Source: Saprospiraceae bacterium (GTDB lineage: Bacteria > Bacteroidota > Bacteroidia > Chitinophagales > Saprospiraceae). Taken from it: 64,000 nt of DNA. A program made the translations under genes and the position numbers. Location of the stretch: contig JADKCC010000042.1 in assembly GCA_016714785.1 (NCBI GenBank), positions 1 through 64,000 on the forward strand, written 5' to 3'. The notes beneath the pieces were generated by a model, which was given only the letters and a program-made list of their open reading frames with translations, made no database searches and was not told where the DNA came from. Positions 1 to 9,624 of the stretch are shown here, one piece after another. Each line of letters starts with the position of its first letter. The first letter of the stretch is position 1.

Positions 1-1590
1 GACGAGTTTATTAGATTCGCTTTGGGCTACGCGTTTTACTGGAATACCAGTCATCATAGATACCACCTCAGCTATATCATCTTCATTTACAGGATATTTT
101 CTGATCTTGGACTCTTCTTCCCACTCTTCTTTGTTTTGCTCCAATTTACGAAGCAACTTAGATTCCTGATCACGAAGATCTGCCGCCCTTTCATATTGTT
201 GGCTTTTGACAGCCAAGTTTTTTTGTTCCTTGACAATTTCTATTTCTTTCTCAAGATCTTCTATGTATTTAGGTACGTGTATATTTTTGAGATGCGTGCG
301 AGCGCCTACTTCATCCATCACATCTATGGCTTTATCAGGAAAAAATCTATCTGAGATATATCTTTCACTCAACTTAACACATGCAACAATAGCATCATCA
401 GAATAACTTACATTATGAAAGTCTTCATATTTATTCTTTATATTGTGCAATATATGTACCGTTTCTTCAGGAGATGGTGGATCCACTATTACTTTTTGAA
501 ATCTCCTATCTAAGGCACCATCTTTTTCTATATATTGTCTATATTCATCCAGAGTGGATGCACCTATACATTGTAATTCGCCTCGCGCCAAAGCTGGTTT
601 AAAGATATTGGATGCATCTAAAGAACCCGTAGCGCCGCCAGCTCCCACAATAGTATGGATTTCGTCAATAAATAAAATGATATCCCTTGCCTTTTCAAGT
701 TCGGTCATGATGGCTTTCATTCGCTCTTCAAACTGGCCACGATATTTCGTTCCCGCCACTAAAGCTGCAAGATCAAGCATCACCACTCGTTTATTGAACA
801 GTGTTCTAGATACTTTACGCTGTATTATTCTCAATGCAAGGCCTTCCACAATGGCAGTCTTCCCAACACCTGGTTCACCTATTAGAATAGGATTATTCTT
901 TTTCCTTCTTGACAATATTTGCGAAACACGTTCTATTTCGATATCTCTACCTATTATTGGGTCCAATTTCCCCTCTTCAGCCAGACGAGATACATCCCGT
1001 CCAAAATTATCTAACACTGGGGTACGAGATTTTCCAGTCACCTTTCTCGTAGAACCAAACTGATCTCCAGCATCATCGTCATCCATTGGAACATCAGAAT
1101 CTGAAGGTGACATACCCATAAAATCTTGTGTATTTGGATCTATCTCCTGTTTCACATATTCCATTTCTATTTTAAAAGCTTCGTAATCTACATTAAAATC
1201 ATTCAATATTTTATTCGCCACATTTTCTTCATGCTTTAGAATAGATAGCATCAAATGTTCTGGCCTGATTTCTTCACTTTTATAAACTTTTGCTTCCAAA
1301 GATGTGACTTTGAGTACTTTCTCTGCATGCTTATTCAATGGGATGCTTCCAAAATTGTAACCTAAGTCTCCATCATGTCTAGATGCGTGAGCCTTTTCTA
1401 TTTTATTTTTCAATTCATTAATATCAACTTCCAGAGAATCCAATACCTTGACAGCCAAGCTATCTCGTTCCTGCAGTAATCCAAGTAGAAAATGTTCTGT
1501 ACCTATAAAATCGTGCCCTAACCTTATGGCTTCCTCTCGACTCAATTGAATAATTTTCTTTACTTTAGGCGAAAACTTTCTGTTATTCAT
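1..1590 (-). CDS. clpC: ATP-dependent Clp protease ATP-binding subunit ClpC (3' end outside window)
   Basis: Hsp100/AAA+ unfoldase that feeds substrates to ClpP in the cytoplasm. Translation of the minus strand from the ATG at 1590 gives 530 residues before the window edge: two N-terminal Clp repeats (about residues 5-150), then the first AAA+ domain with Walker A GEPGVGKT, Walker B ILFIDEIHT, the GAGGATGSLDASN loop, and a UVR-like coiled region rich in K and E. The second AAA+ domain lies beyond base 1. The UVR-type middle region favours ClpC over ClpB or ClpA. The reading frame is open throughout the visible part. Confidence 0.93.
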   Translation of the reverse strand, partial: MNNRKFSPKVKKIIQLSREEAIRLGHDFIGTEHFLLGLLQERDSLAVKVLDSLEVDINELKNKIEKAHASRHDGDLGYNFGSIPLNKHAEKVLKVTSLEAKVYKSEEIRPEHLMLSILKHEENVANKILNDFNVDYEAFKIEMEYVKQEIDPNTQDFMGMSPSDSDVPMDDDDAGDQFGSTRKVTGKSRTPVLDNFGRDVSRLAEEGKLDPIIGRDIEIERVSQILSRRKKNNPILIGEPGVGKTAIVEGLALRIIQRKVSRTLFNKRVVMLDLAALVAGTKYRGQFEERMKAIMTELEKARDIILFIDEIHTIVGAGGATGSLDASNIFKPALARGELQCIGASTLDEYRQYIEKDGALDRRFQKVIVDPPSPEETVHILHNIKNKYEDFHNVSYSDDAIVACVKLSERYISDRFFPDKAIDVMDEVGARTHLKNIHVPKYIEDLEKEIEIVKEQKNLAVKSQQYERAADLRDQESKLLRKLEQNKEEWEEESKIRKYPVNEDDIAEVVSMMTGIPVKRVAQSESNKLV

Positions 1591-2230
1591 TTATTTCTAT
1601 ATTATCTCTTCTTAAAAAAAACTTTTAACTGCTGACTAATCTTTGAAATTCATATTTCACTATATTCTATCAACAATATTATGCCATTTATTATAAACGG
1701 TAATTATGTCAGCAAGAAATCTATTACAAATGTAAATCAAATATGCAAAAGTAAGGTAATTATATAGTAAAATTAAATCAAATATTAAAATTCTACTGAA
1801 AACGTTTAAAATGGCCGTGCTAAAATTTATAGTCTTAAGCAATTGAATATCAAAAATAACCCATCACCGGGAATTTGCAAATTTGACCTCCTGTAAATAA
1901 GTTTAACCTACACAATTAACAGTACCACTAATTTCTATGCAAAAATATTTAACAATGGGTATTATATTATGGTTTTAAAATCAAATTAAATAGACAAATT
2001 AAAATTAATTACTATTCATAATATTTTGATATAAAATTACTTACAATAAATCATTGCATTATTATAAATATAAACGTAAAACACATAGCTTTCAAACAAG
2101 ACGGTCTATCCACCATAACCTAATCTAGAATAATGGAAAACCTAAAAAACTATATTCTAATCCTTTCAAAAGATGGCAAAAATAAAACACTAAATGAATA
2201 GATGTGTATAGTCTTTACTTTTATATAATT
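1591..2230. other. AT-rich intergenic gap between divergent clpC and STAS gene
   Basis: No credible gene. The only open frame of note is a 60-codon minus-strand stretch near 1660-1842 without recognisable composition. A CAAATGTA at 1727-1734 reads TACATTTG on the minus strand and is a possible -7 box for clpC, but no TTG lies at the usual distance. Composition is strongly AT-rich. Confidence 0.5.
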
Positions 2231-2265
2231 TTTGCTTGAAAATTTCAATAATTTTAGTAATTTTG
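2231..2265 (+). promoter_or_regulatory. Bacteroidota-type promoter for the STAS gene
   Basis: TAATTTTG at 2258-2265 fits the TAnnTTTG -7 consensus. A TTG at 2236-2238 lies 19 bp upstream, within the usual 19-21 bp spacing to the -33 element. The start codon is about 68 bp downstream. Confidence 0.6.
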
Positions 2266-2333
2266 CGGTCTTTTTAAAGGAATTCATTTTTAATCTGTGC
2301 GCAGATTATTTTAATCAATAAAAACATCAAATA

Positions 2334-2717
2334 ATGAAGTTTACATTAGATAAAACAGATAGATATACTATATTTAAACTGGATGAAGAAAATCTTAACT
2401 CGATACTTGCACCAGACGTGAAATCTGAATTTGTCTTGTTAAGTAATGAAGGTGTAAGAAATTTAATTTTAGATTTGTCGGATGTAAAATATGTCGATTC
2501 GTCAGGTTTAAGCGCCATATTGACTGCCAATAGATTGTGGAAAGATTATGGGTCTTTTGTACTTACAGGAGCTGTCAATCCAGCTGTCAAAAAATTGATT
2601 GAAATTTCTAGACTTGAGTCTATCCTAACCATCATCCCTACGGTAGAAGAATCCATAGATTATGTATTTATGGAAGACATCGAAAAAGAATTGACAGCTG
2701 AAGGTGATGATGAATAG
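2334..2717 (+). CDS. STAS-domain protein (anti-anti-sigma factor-like)
   Basis: 127-residue single-domain STAS protein of the SpoIIAA/RsbV type. The core YVDSSGLSAIL segment (about residues 53-63) carries the serine that is phosphorylated by an anti-sigma kinase in studied relatives, and the preceding LILDLSDV strand is typical. The acidic C-terminal tail (about residues 113-127) is extra. No anti-sigma kinase or PP2C phosphatase gene is adjacent, so the partner is unknown. It is monocistronic, between its own promoter and a strong terminator. Confidence 0.85.
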   Translation: MKFTLDKTDRYTIFKLDEENLNSILAPDVKSEFVLLSNEGVRNLILDLSDVKYVDSSGLSAILTANRLWKDYGSFVLTGAVNPAVKKLIEISRLESILTIIPTVEESIDYVFMEDIEKELTAEGDDE

Positions 2718-2751
2718 TTTTTGAACATTTATTTTTCAATACAATACATAG

Positions 2752-2792
2752 AAAAAAAGAGCCTGATTCTAATCTAAATCAGGCTCTTTTTT
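2752..2792. terminator. Bidirectional intrinsic terminator
   Basis: Stem GAGCCTGATT (2759-2768) pairs with AATCAGGCTC (2777-2786), with an A-run before and a T-run after. It works on both strands and separates the + STAS gene from the - TPR operon. Confidence 0.85.
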
Positions 2793-2897
2793 ATTATGTA
2801 CATTATTTTATAACTAAAATAAATTGGCTTATTATCGTTAATCGGAAACTATCCGTGGCCTCAGATCACATTCGTAATCCATATACTTTTCATGGTT

Positions 2898-4334
2898 CTA
2901 ATCTGATGTCCTTATGGTTGTAGATTCTTGAATCCAGCATGGTATGAAATAAGATTGTCCGGCTTTTAAGTTTCTAAAAAAAATATCTTCTTTTTTTGGC
3001 ATATATTGCAGATATCTATTAATTAATGCATTGGCTTCGCTTGTTACTTTTACATCTAGGTTTTTTGCCTTTGTCCACATGTCTATAGCTGGCCACGTCA
3101 CAATCTGACTTTCCCATCCTCTACCTGTTCCACATAGAGGTCCACTTGATGCGTACAAATTTCCGATAAGCAAAAATGGTTCGCCCCATCCTGATTTTAA
3201 TCTTGCTGCCTCCAATGCGTACTTCCTAGACTGTGGGTAATTTTTTACATCTCTATAATATATCTTGGCTACCAGCAACAGATACTTTGCTTTTTGCTCA
3301 TTATCATTTGAGTTTTGTACACAATTTAAATATGATTCAATTGCTTTCTTGTATTTTCCATTATTATAATCTTCATTACCTTGTGCTGCACAACTAAGTG
3401 CTGGCGGTGCTACGTAACATTTTACAGCTTTAGCTTGTTTTAGTTCCGCAAGCCTCGGTTCATCTGATGTACAATTCCCTCGTAACATTCTTGCATAAGC
3501 TAGATTAATAATTTCACAACTATCGGGATATAATTGGTATAAGGCATGGTATTTATTAGCATAATATTGACACCCATAAAAGTCGTCCACTCCTTCTAAC
3601 GCTTCCAATCTAGATGGTGCATATTCGTCAATAATCTCCCATGACTCGCATGATTTTCCTTTGCAGGTTGCCTTACCGTTTGCGATTGTGTTCAGTATAA
3701 GTTCGGCATATCTCCTACCATCTTCATTGGACAATTTCCCTTCTGTCACTCTATCATAGAGTAATTTAGTAAACGGGTTGACGACAAAATAATCCGCATT
3801 TTTGCCTTTAACATCAAAATTAGATTTTAGAAGATTAAAAGTTTGCTCTGGAGTAGTATATTCAGGATAATAATAAAAATAATCAAAACCTTTGATACCA
3901 TTAATGTATGCTTCATCGCCGAAGCATTCCTTTTTCTTATCATAAATCATCATTATAGTATCTACATAAGACCTCCTCAAACTAGGATCTAACGTATTCT
4001 CGTACATTTTTTTGTAAATATTTGCTCCATCTTCAAAGTGGTATTTAACTCGCCCATTTGAACCAGGGGCAATACTATATGCAACTTTCCAATGCTTTAG
4101 TGCCTCTTCAATATTTCCAGCTTTTACATAATCTTTGTAAAGTACGAAAGCAGTTTCAGCTCTTTCTTTATCACTCCCAGATAGATCTGCAAATGAAGTA
4201 CATGGACTCTTTGGTTCTTGACGTACTGGTAAGCTATCTGTTTTGACAATAGTATCCTGTTTAACATCTATCACTTTAGGTGAGCATGCCCCCAAATACG
4301 CACCAACCAAAATTAAAAAAATTCTTAATTTCAT
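2898..4334 (-). CDS. TPR-containing lipoprotein, unknown function
   Basis: 478 residues starting with a lipoprotein signal: short basic end, hydrophobic stretch, lipobox LGAC with Cys17. TPR-like helices are visible around residues 60-90 (EEALKHWKVAYSIAP) and 325-345 (YNNGKYKKAIESYLNC). It ends in a Cys-containing tail with GQSYFIPCWI. The upstream broken gene at 4467-5881 has the same architecture and the same end (GQSASVGCWI), so the two are tandem paralogs. Probably periplasm-facing and membrane-anchored. Role unknown. It lies downstream of an outer-membrane protein gene. Confidence 0.75.
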   Translation of the reverse strand: MKLRIFLILVGAYLGACSPKVIDVKQDTIVKTDSLPVRQEPKSPCTSFADLSGSDKERAETAFVLYKDYVKAGNIEEALKHWKVAYSIAPGSNGRVKYHFEDGANIYKKMYENTLDPSLRRSYVDTIMMIYDKKKECFGDEAYINGIKGFDYFYYYPEYTTPEQTFNLLKSNFDVKGKNADYFVVNPFTKLLYDRVTEGKLSNEDGRRYAELILNTIANGKATCKGKSCESWEIIDEYAPSRLEALEGVDDFYGCQYYANKYHALYQLYPDSCEIINLAYARMLRGNCTSDEPRLAELKQAKAVKCYVAPPALSCAAQGNEDYNNGKYKKAIESYLNCVQNSNDNEQKAKYLLLVAKIYYRDVKNYPQSRKYALEAARLKSGWGEPFLLIGNLYASSGPLCGTGRGWESQIVTWPAIDMWTKAKNLDVKVTSEANALINRYLQYMPKKEDIFFRNLKAGQSYFIPCWIQESTTIRTSD

Positions 4335-4408
4335 ATTAAATTTCCTTTAAAAAATGTAAAAATAAAAATAATCTTCCTATAAGACATCTATCTGGGTTGA
4401 AATGTCAC

Positions 4409-4443
4409 AAAAAAAGGGATAATCGTTTGTGATTACCCCTTTT
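4409..4443 (-). terminator. Intrinsic terminator between the two TPR paralogs
   Basis: Imperfect hairpin of AAGGGATAATC against GATTACCCCTT with flanking A- and T-runs, just past the stop of the broken TPR gene at 4467. Confidence 0.7.
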
Positions 4444-4466
4444 ATATTTATTTATTTGAAAATATT

Positions 4467-5881
4467 TTATTTGAAACGCACCTTGACAGTCTCCCCTATC
4501 CAACACCCGACAGAAGCCGACTGGCCTTCAGAAACACCTCTCATGAACCCTTCACTTTTTTCGGGAAGTGAGCCATAGTAATTTGACAATCTATCATTGG
4601 CTTCGCCTGCCACACTACCATCTATGGATTTTGCATAATTGTACTTATCAATAGCCGCTAATATTGCTAAACGTTGTGTCCAAGAATCTCCACAAGATCT
4701 TGCAGTTTTGCCATACATATCACCTATAAGCATGTAAGGCCTTCCCCAGCCTGGATTCAATTTTGCGGCAGCATAAGCAGTATTTCGTGCTTGGCTATAA
4801 AGACTCAATTTCCTAAATTCTATGGAAGCAATACCAAACATGTATGTTGCTTTCTTATCATTATCAGTTTCTTCAGAGATAGCTTGTCTATATTTTGAAA
4901 TTGCTTCTTGGTACCGTCCTGCCTCATACGCTACTCTAGCTGCGGCTGCTGGATTATTAGCTTCAAATTCAGCCTGGAGTCTTGCATTTTCCGTACTAGC
5001 ATACTTCTTCCAGTCTTCATCTAGTTTTAAAATCACAGGATCTGTATCTAAGCAACCTTGAGCTTTCAATGTAGATAAAACTCTTTTTAAAACTTGGGCA
5101 TCTTCTTTATTCTCTTCATACTCTGGTATCAACTTTTCTTTAAAATAATCACAATCAAAGATTTGCTTTTCAATTTCAGCAAATTTCCCTTCCATTGCTT
5201 CTTGGGCTTGCTGATAGCCCTCAGATAGTTTTTCATTATTAGCAATATTATACTCTGAGATTTGAGTCAATCTTTTATATAATTCAACTGCTTTTGTTTT
5301 GGTAAACGACCTTCTTTAAACTCCCAAACAATAATATTTGCATAAGGGTCCATGATAATATACTCTGCATTATCACCTGCAAATTTAATGCAATTGTCGA
5401 GAGCTACCATATTGTCATCATAAGACGCATTTATTGTATAAAACATATCATAAGCCTTCCTGCCATACAAATAACCAATTTTGGCATTTAACTCGTCTTC
5501 CGTACCATTTTTTGTAGTGATACTTTTACTTTGATAACAGGCAATTGCTTGATCATATAATTTAGTTATTTGAGCATGATATTCAGCTTTTGTCTTTTCA
5601 TCCGCTACATTAGCAAGCATGTTTTTATATAGCAGTACACCATCTGTGTAATGATAATCTCTTTTACCATCTGCCGCAGGTGCTAATTTATAAGCGATTT
5701 GCCAATTTTCAAAAGCAGTAGTATAGTCTCCTGCTTTTAGGGCTTGCCTATATATTGAATGCGCATTTTCTGCATCTGTTTGTGTAGGCTTACCTATCCA
5801 GTTTTCACATTGGGCATTTAGCAAATTTGCAGAAATGACTGCAATAAAGACATAAATACTTGAAATAATACGATTGTTCAT
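4467..5881 (-). pseudogene. TPR secreted protein split by one frameshift
   Basis: Two open frames, 5267-5881 (204 residues, signal peptide ending near LLNAQ) and 4467-5270 (267 residues), together match the whole 478-residue paralog downstream in length and order. The first frame stops just after LNYIKD. One added base in the A4 run (TTTT at 5273-5276 on the plus strand) would give LNYIKRLTQISEYN and join them, which resembles the paralog's RRYAELILN. The second frame alone has only a TTG start and lacks a signal peptide. TPR repeats and the GCWIGE end are intact. It is a sequencing slip, a recent mutation, or less likely a programmed -1 shift. Confidence 0.7.
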
Positions 5882-5916
5882 AATAAGTCGGTGATTTAGT
5901 TAATTGTTTAAATTTA

Positions 5917-7260
5917 TTAATTGTACTTACGTTTTAAAAACCATTCATCATCGTTAAAAGTTACGCCCAATGAAAATTTAACAAATTTTTCAGATATTGG
6001 TGTGCCTTGACCTCTGATACCTGCATTGATGCCTAAGTTGATGTGTGAAACTTTTCTTTGAAAAACAAAAGGCATTCCTAGGCCAAAAGTAACACCATAA
6101 GTATCAATTTGTTTGCTTTCAATGACTCTTGGATCAGTATTGTAATAAAATCCATAACGATAGTATATCCTCTCAAAAAAATTGTCAAAAGATTTGTAAT
6201 CAGGTCTTATGTAACCGCCCAAACTTACCTTTGATGTATTTTTTAGTGTACCTGCTGTTTCATCAGATGCCTCATTATAATAATGGGACCACAACGCACC
6301 AGAATAATTAATCCCTAATGCAAATTTTTCTCCAAAATAATAAGTCGCTCCTAACCCAAATTCTCCTGGAAGTTTACCATTACCTTTGATATCATTGACT
6401 AACCGAATAGTGTCTGAATTAAATATATTTCCTGGCAATTGCTGAATGAGCTGATGGTTGATGTTATAAGTTGTGTTGAACCCAGTAGAAGAGTTGCCAT
6501 GCAGACCAAAGAAATTCGCTTGATCGGCGAAGTTTTATTTTTTCAATTTGCTTTTTATTAATTATAGTCGTGTACATCAATCCAGTATTCCATAAAAAAC
6601 CTCTCTGACGTTATATTCATTAGCATAAATATCATTAAAAGCAAACTCTGAAGATTCAAAAAATACTTTATTTTCGTATTTTAATTTCCCAAAAAGATAC
6701 CCTAAATTTATTCCAAAAGATAGGTTTTTATATTTTATAGAATTTCCCCAAAGTAATTTATAACTGCCTCCTGTACCTATATAATTGCGTGTAAAAGGTC
6801 CAATTTGTTGCAATGAATCTGAAGAAACAATGTTGTAATTAACATTAGAGTTAGGCATAAGTGTGATTGCCATTGCAAGTTTGTAATCTTTTTTCACACC
6901 ATCGTAAAGATCATTAATTGGATTACGAAGTGGAAAAGCCAAGGATAGGTAATCCAGATTACCACTCCATATTTTATTGGTATTCAAATTGTCATTTAAC
7001 CAAGTTCGTTTTGCAAAAATCCCAACATCAAAAGCAGTGGCATTTAGGAAACTATAACTTGCAGGGTTCACAATATTAATATGATATCCATCTATAAAAG
7101 ACGCACCCAAACCACCCATTTGGCGCAAGTGATTAAAATTATTGTCTGTGGGTTCACCAATACCATATCTTGAGTAAGGACTATTGTCGCTTTGCTGAGC
7201 ATTTCCCAGCATTACAAACATTGCAAATATTAGTGTTAAAAAATTATTTCTATTTGACAT
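5917..7260 (-). pseudogene. Outer-membrane beta-barrel protein disrupted by two compensating indels
   Basis: Starts with a signal peptide ending at NAQQ, then NSPYSRYGIG, characteristic of a Bacteroidota barrel protein often found after coaX, and glycine/aromatic beta-strands through to the C-terminus. The frame closes at 6577 (GILD stop) and reopens in the same frame at FADQANFF near 6530, continuing to 5917. Between these points the sense lies in another frame (RGFLWNTGLMYTT, then INKKQIEKIK). A 2-bp expansion in the CT run at 6601-6606 and a 1-bp gain in the A4 run near 6533 explain it. It overlaps the end of coaX by 11 bp. Transport role unknown. Confidence 0.65.
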
Positions 7261-7981
7261 TATTATACTTTAAAATTTCATTTAAGCCTTCCATCACAAG
7301 ATTTGGAGCGACAAATATCTCTTTTTTTGACCAATTTTCAAAGAAAATGGCTTCACCTCCTGTTAAAATAACAATAATTGCCCCTAAATCCGCTCTTGTT
7401 TCATCAATAAACGAGTCAATCTCCCTTAATGCTCCTTTTACTGCACCATTTTGTAAAGCTTTAACAGTTGTAGTGCCAAATGCCAAATCATTTAACTTAG
7501 CTTTAACTAAAGGCAGTTTTGCTGTATAATGATGCATTGCCTTCAATCTCATATTAATGCCAGGACTTATGTTACCGCCTATAAATTCTCCATGTGCATT
7601 GACTAGATTCATAGTAATGCATGTGCCCATATCCACAAAAAGTATATTATTGTTTGGAAATTTCACTACAGAAGCTACTGCAGCTGCTAGCCTATCTTTA
7701 CCAAGAGTATCTGGCGTATCGTACTTATTCCTTATCGGCAAAGGAGTAGAATTATCCAAATGTATAAAATTTGGAATTTCTTTCAACTTCATCAATAATT
7801 TAGGATCTGGCAAAGAAGTATTACACAATATTGCATTTTCGATCACCATTTTTTTAGGTAGCTTTGAAAAAAGTCCACCAGCATATCTTTTAAGTAATCT
7901 ACCTAAAGCAACTATCTCATCATTATGATCAAAAACAGCATATTTTACTCTTGTATTGCCAAGATCTATGACCAAATTCAT
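7250..7981 (-). CDS. coaX: Type III pantothenate kinase
   Basis: First step of coenzyme A synthesis: ATP-dependent phosphorylation of pantothenate. 243 residues, usual for CoaX. The N-terminal phosphate-binding loop VIDLGNTRVK, the DTLGKDRLAA motif (about residues 89-98), LFVDMGTCIT and the GGNISPGINMR loop are characteristic of the ASKHA-fold type III enzyme. The start codon shares one base with the purH stop (TGATG), so translation is probably coupled. A second CoA gene, coaE, lies elsewhere in the window at 30453-31049. Confidence 0.93.
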   Translation of the reverse strand: MNLVIDLGNTRVKYAVFDHNDEIVALGRLLKRYAGGLFSKLPKKMVIENAILCNTSLPDPKLLMKLKEIPNFIHLDNSTPLPIRNKYDTPDTLGKDRLAAAVASVVKFPNNNILFVDMGTCITMNLVNAHGEFIGGNISPGINMRLKAMHHYTAKLPLVKAKLNDLAFGTTTVKALQNGAVKGALREIDSFIDETRADLGAIIVILTGGEAIFFENWSKKEIFVAPNLVMEGLNEILKYNNVK

Positions 7982-9507
7982 CAGTGCTTAAAATGCCTTA
8001 CTCCTGTAAATACCATAGACATACCCACTTCATCACAATAGTCAATACTCAACTGATCTTTAATAGACCCACCTGGCTGGATAACCGATGTTATACCTTC
8101 ATTATAAACTAAAGCTACACAATCAGGAAATGGAAAAAAAGCATCGGAGGCCATGACAGCACCTGCTAAATTAAACCCATACTGTTTGGCCTTTTCAATA
8201 GCATATCTGCAAGCATCAATCCTAGAAGTTTGACCACAACCCATACCTAAAAGTTGTCTATTTTTAGCTAGTACAATTGTATTAGACTTAAGGTGCTTGG
8301 CACATTTTAAAGCAAATTCTAAATCTTGTACTTCTTCGATACTAGGTACAACTTTAGTCTTTGTCTCAAAATCATGGCTTAACTCACTACTTAAGTCAGT
8401 ATCTTGCACAATGACACCATTTAATAGTGACTTAAAGCTTTCATTTCGCACTGTATAGCTTTTTAAAACCAATAACACCCGTTTTGATTTAGCAGCTAAT
8501 AATTTTAAAGCTTCATCAGAAAAAGAAGGAGCAATGAGTACTTCATAAAACAACTGATTTATTTTCTCCGCAACGTGGATATCAATTTCCGTATTTGATA
8601 TAAGAATGCCTCCGAAAGCAGACACAGGATCAGCAGCTAGTGCAGCATCCCACGCATCAGAGATAGTCAATCGTGTTGCCACTCCACAAGCGTTAGTATG
8701 CTTTAATATAGCAAAAGTTGGAGCATCGTCTTTAAACTCACGCATCAATTGTATGGCTGCATCCACATCCACCAAATTATTGTAAGATAAATCTTTACCA
8801 CACATCTTCTCAAAAACATGACTCATCTCGCCAAAAAAAGAAGCATGTTGATGCGGGTTCTCCCCATACCTCAACACTTCACTATCATGTATGCTTTTTT
8901 TGAAGGTAGCTAGATGCTGTACCTCTGAAGCCATATAATTAAATATTGCTGCATCATAATGAGAAGATATCTTAAACGACTCCGCTGCCAGATGTTTCCT
9001 TTGACTTAAGGATGATACACCATTTTGCTCTTTAAGAATATGATACAAATCAACATACTGATCTTTGGAAGGAATAACCACCACATCATTGAAATTTTTT
9101 GCTGCTGCTCTAATGAGAGAAATGCCGCCAATATCAATTTTTTCAATAATATCTTCTTCAGATTTGGAAGCTGCAACTGTTTCTTCAAATGGATATAAAT
9201 CTACAATGACTAAATCAATAGGAGGAATTTCGTACATATCCAATTGCTGCAAATGATCCTCATTTCTAATACCCAATATGCCGCCAAATATCTTAGGGTG
9301 CAAAGTCTTTACCCTACCATCCAAGATAGAAGGATAGCCTGTTACGTCTTCGACTTTAATGACAGGTATGCCTAAGGATTCAATATAAAGTTGTGTACCG
9401 CCTGTCGAATAAAGTATAATACCTAACTCGTGCAACTTTGTAATTATTTCATCTAAACCATCCTTATAAAAAACAGAAATTAACGCTGACTTAATTTTAA
9501 TATGCAT
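7981..9507 (-). CDS. purH: Bifunctional AICAR formyltransferase / IMP cyclohydrolase
   Basis: Catalyses the last two steps of de novo purine synthesis, AICAR to FAICAR to IMP. 508 residues, usual length. The N-terminal MGS-like cyclohydrolase domain has STGGT, DGRVKTLHPKIFGGIL and IDIGG. The AICAR transformylase domain has RYGENPHQ, the KHTNACG motif with the catalytic Lys-His pair, and SDAFFPFPD near the C-terminus. First gene of a minus-strand run continuing into coaX. Confidence 0.96.
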   Translation of the reverse strand: MHIKIKSALISVFYKDGLDEIITKLHELGIILYSTGGTQLYIESLGIPVIKVEDVTGYPSILDGRVKTLHPKIFGGILGIRNEDHLQQLDMYEIPPIDLVIVDLYPFEETVAASKSEEDIIEKIDIGGISLIRAAAKNFNDVVVIPSKDQYVDLYHILKEQNGVSSLSQRKHLAAESFKISSHYDAAIFNYMASEVQHLATFKKSIHDSEVLRYGENPHQHASFFGEMSHVFEKMCGKDLSYNNLVDVDAAIQLMREFKDDAPTFAILKHTNACGVATRLTISDAWDAALAADPVSAFGGILISNTEIDIHVAEKINQLFYEVLIAPSFSDEALKLLAAKSKRVLLVLKSYTVRNESFKSLLNGVIVQDTDLSSELSHDFETKTKVVPSIEEVQDLEFALKCAKHLKSNTIVLAKNRQLLGMGCGQTSRIDACRYAIEKAKQYGFNLAGAVMASDAFFPFPDCVALVYNEGITSVIQPGGSIKDQLSIDYCDEVGMSMVFTGVRHFKH

Positions 9508-9573
9508 CCTAAATTAATGAATTACAATAAAAAATACATTACTTATAAATACCATATAGATATATACTAAAAT

Positions 9574-9610
9574 AAAAATGGGAAGCTGTAAAACAACTTC
9601 CCATTTTTTT
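9574..9610 (-). terminator. Intrinsic terminator after gldN
   Basis: AAAAATGGGAAG pairs with CTTCCCATTTTT across a short loop and ends in a T-run. It separates the gld cluster from purH. Confidence 0.8.
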
Positions 9611-9624
9611 ATATCTTGATATAA

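Noticed and set aside
1660..1842. 60-codon minus-strand frame upstream of clpC
   Set aside because: AT-rich composition only, no start context or recognisable motif.
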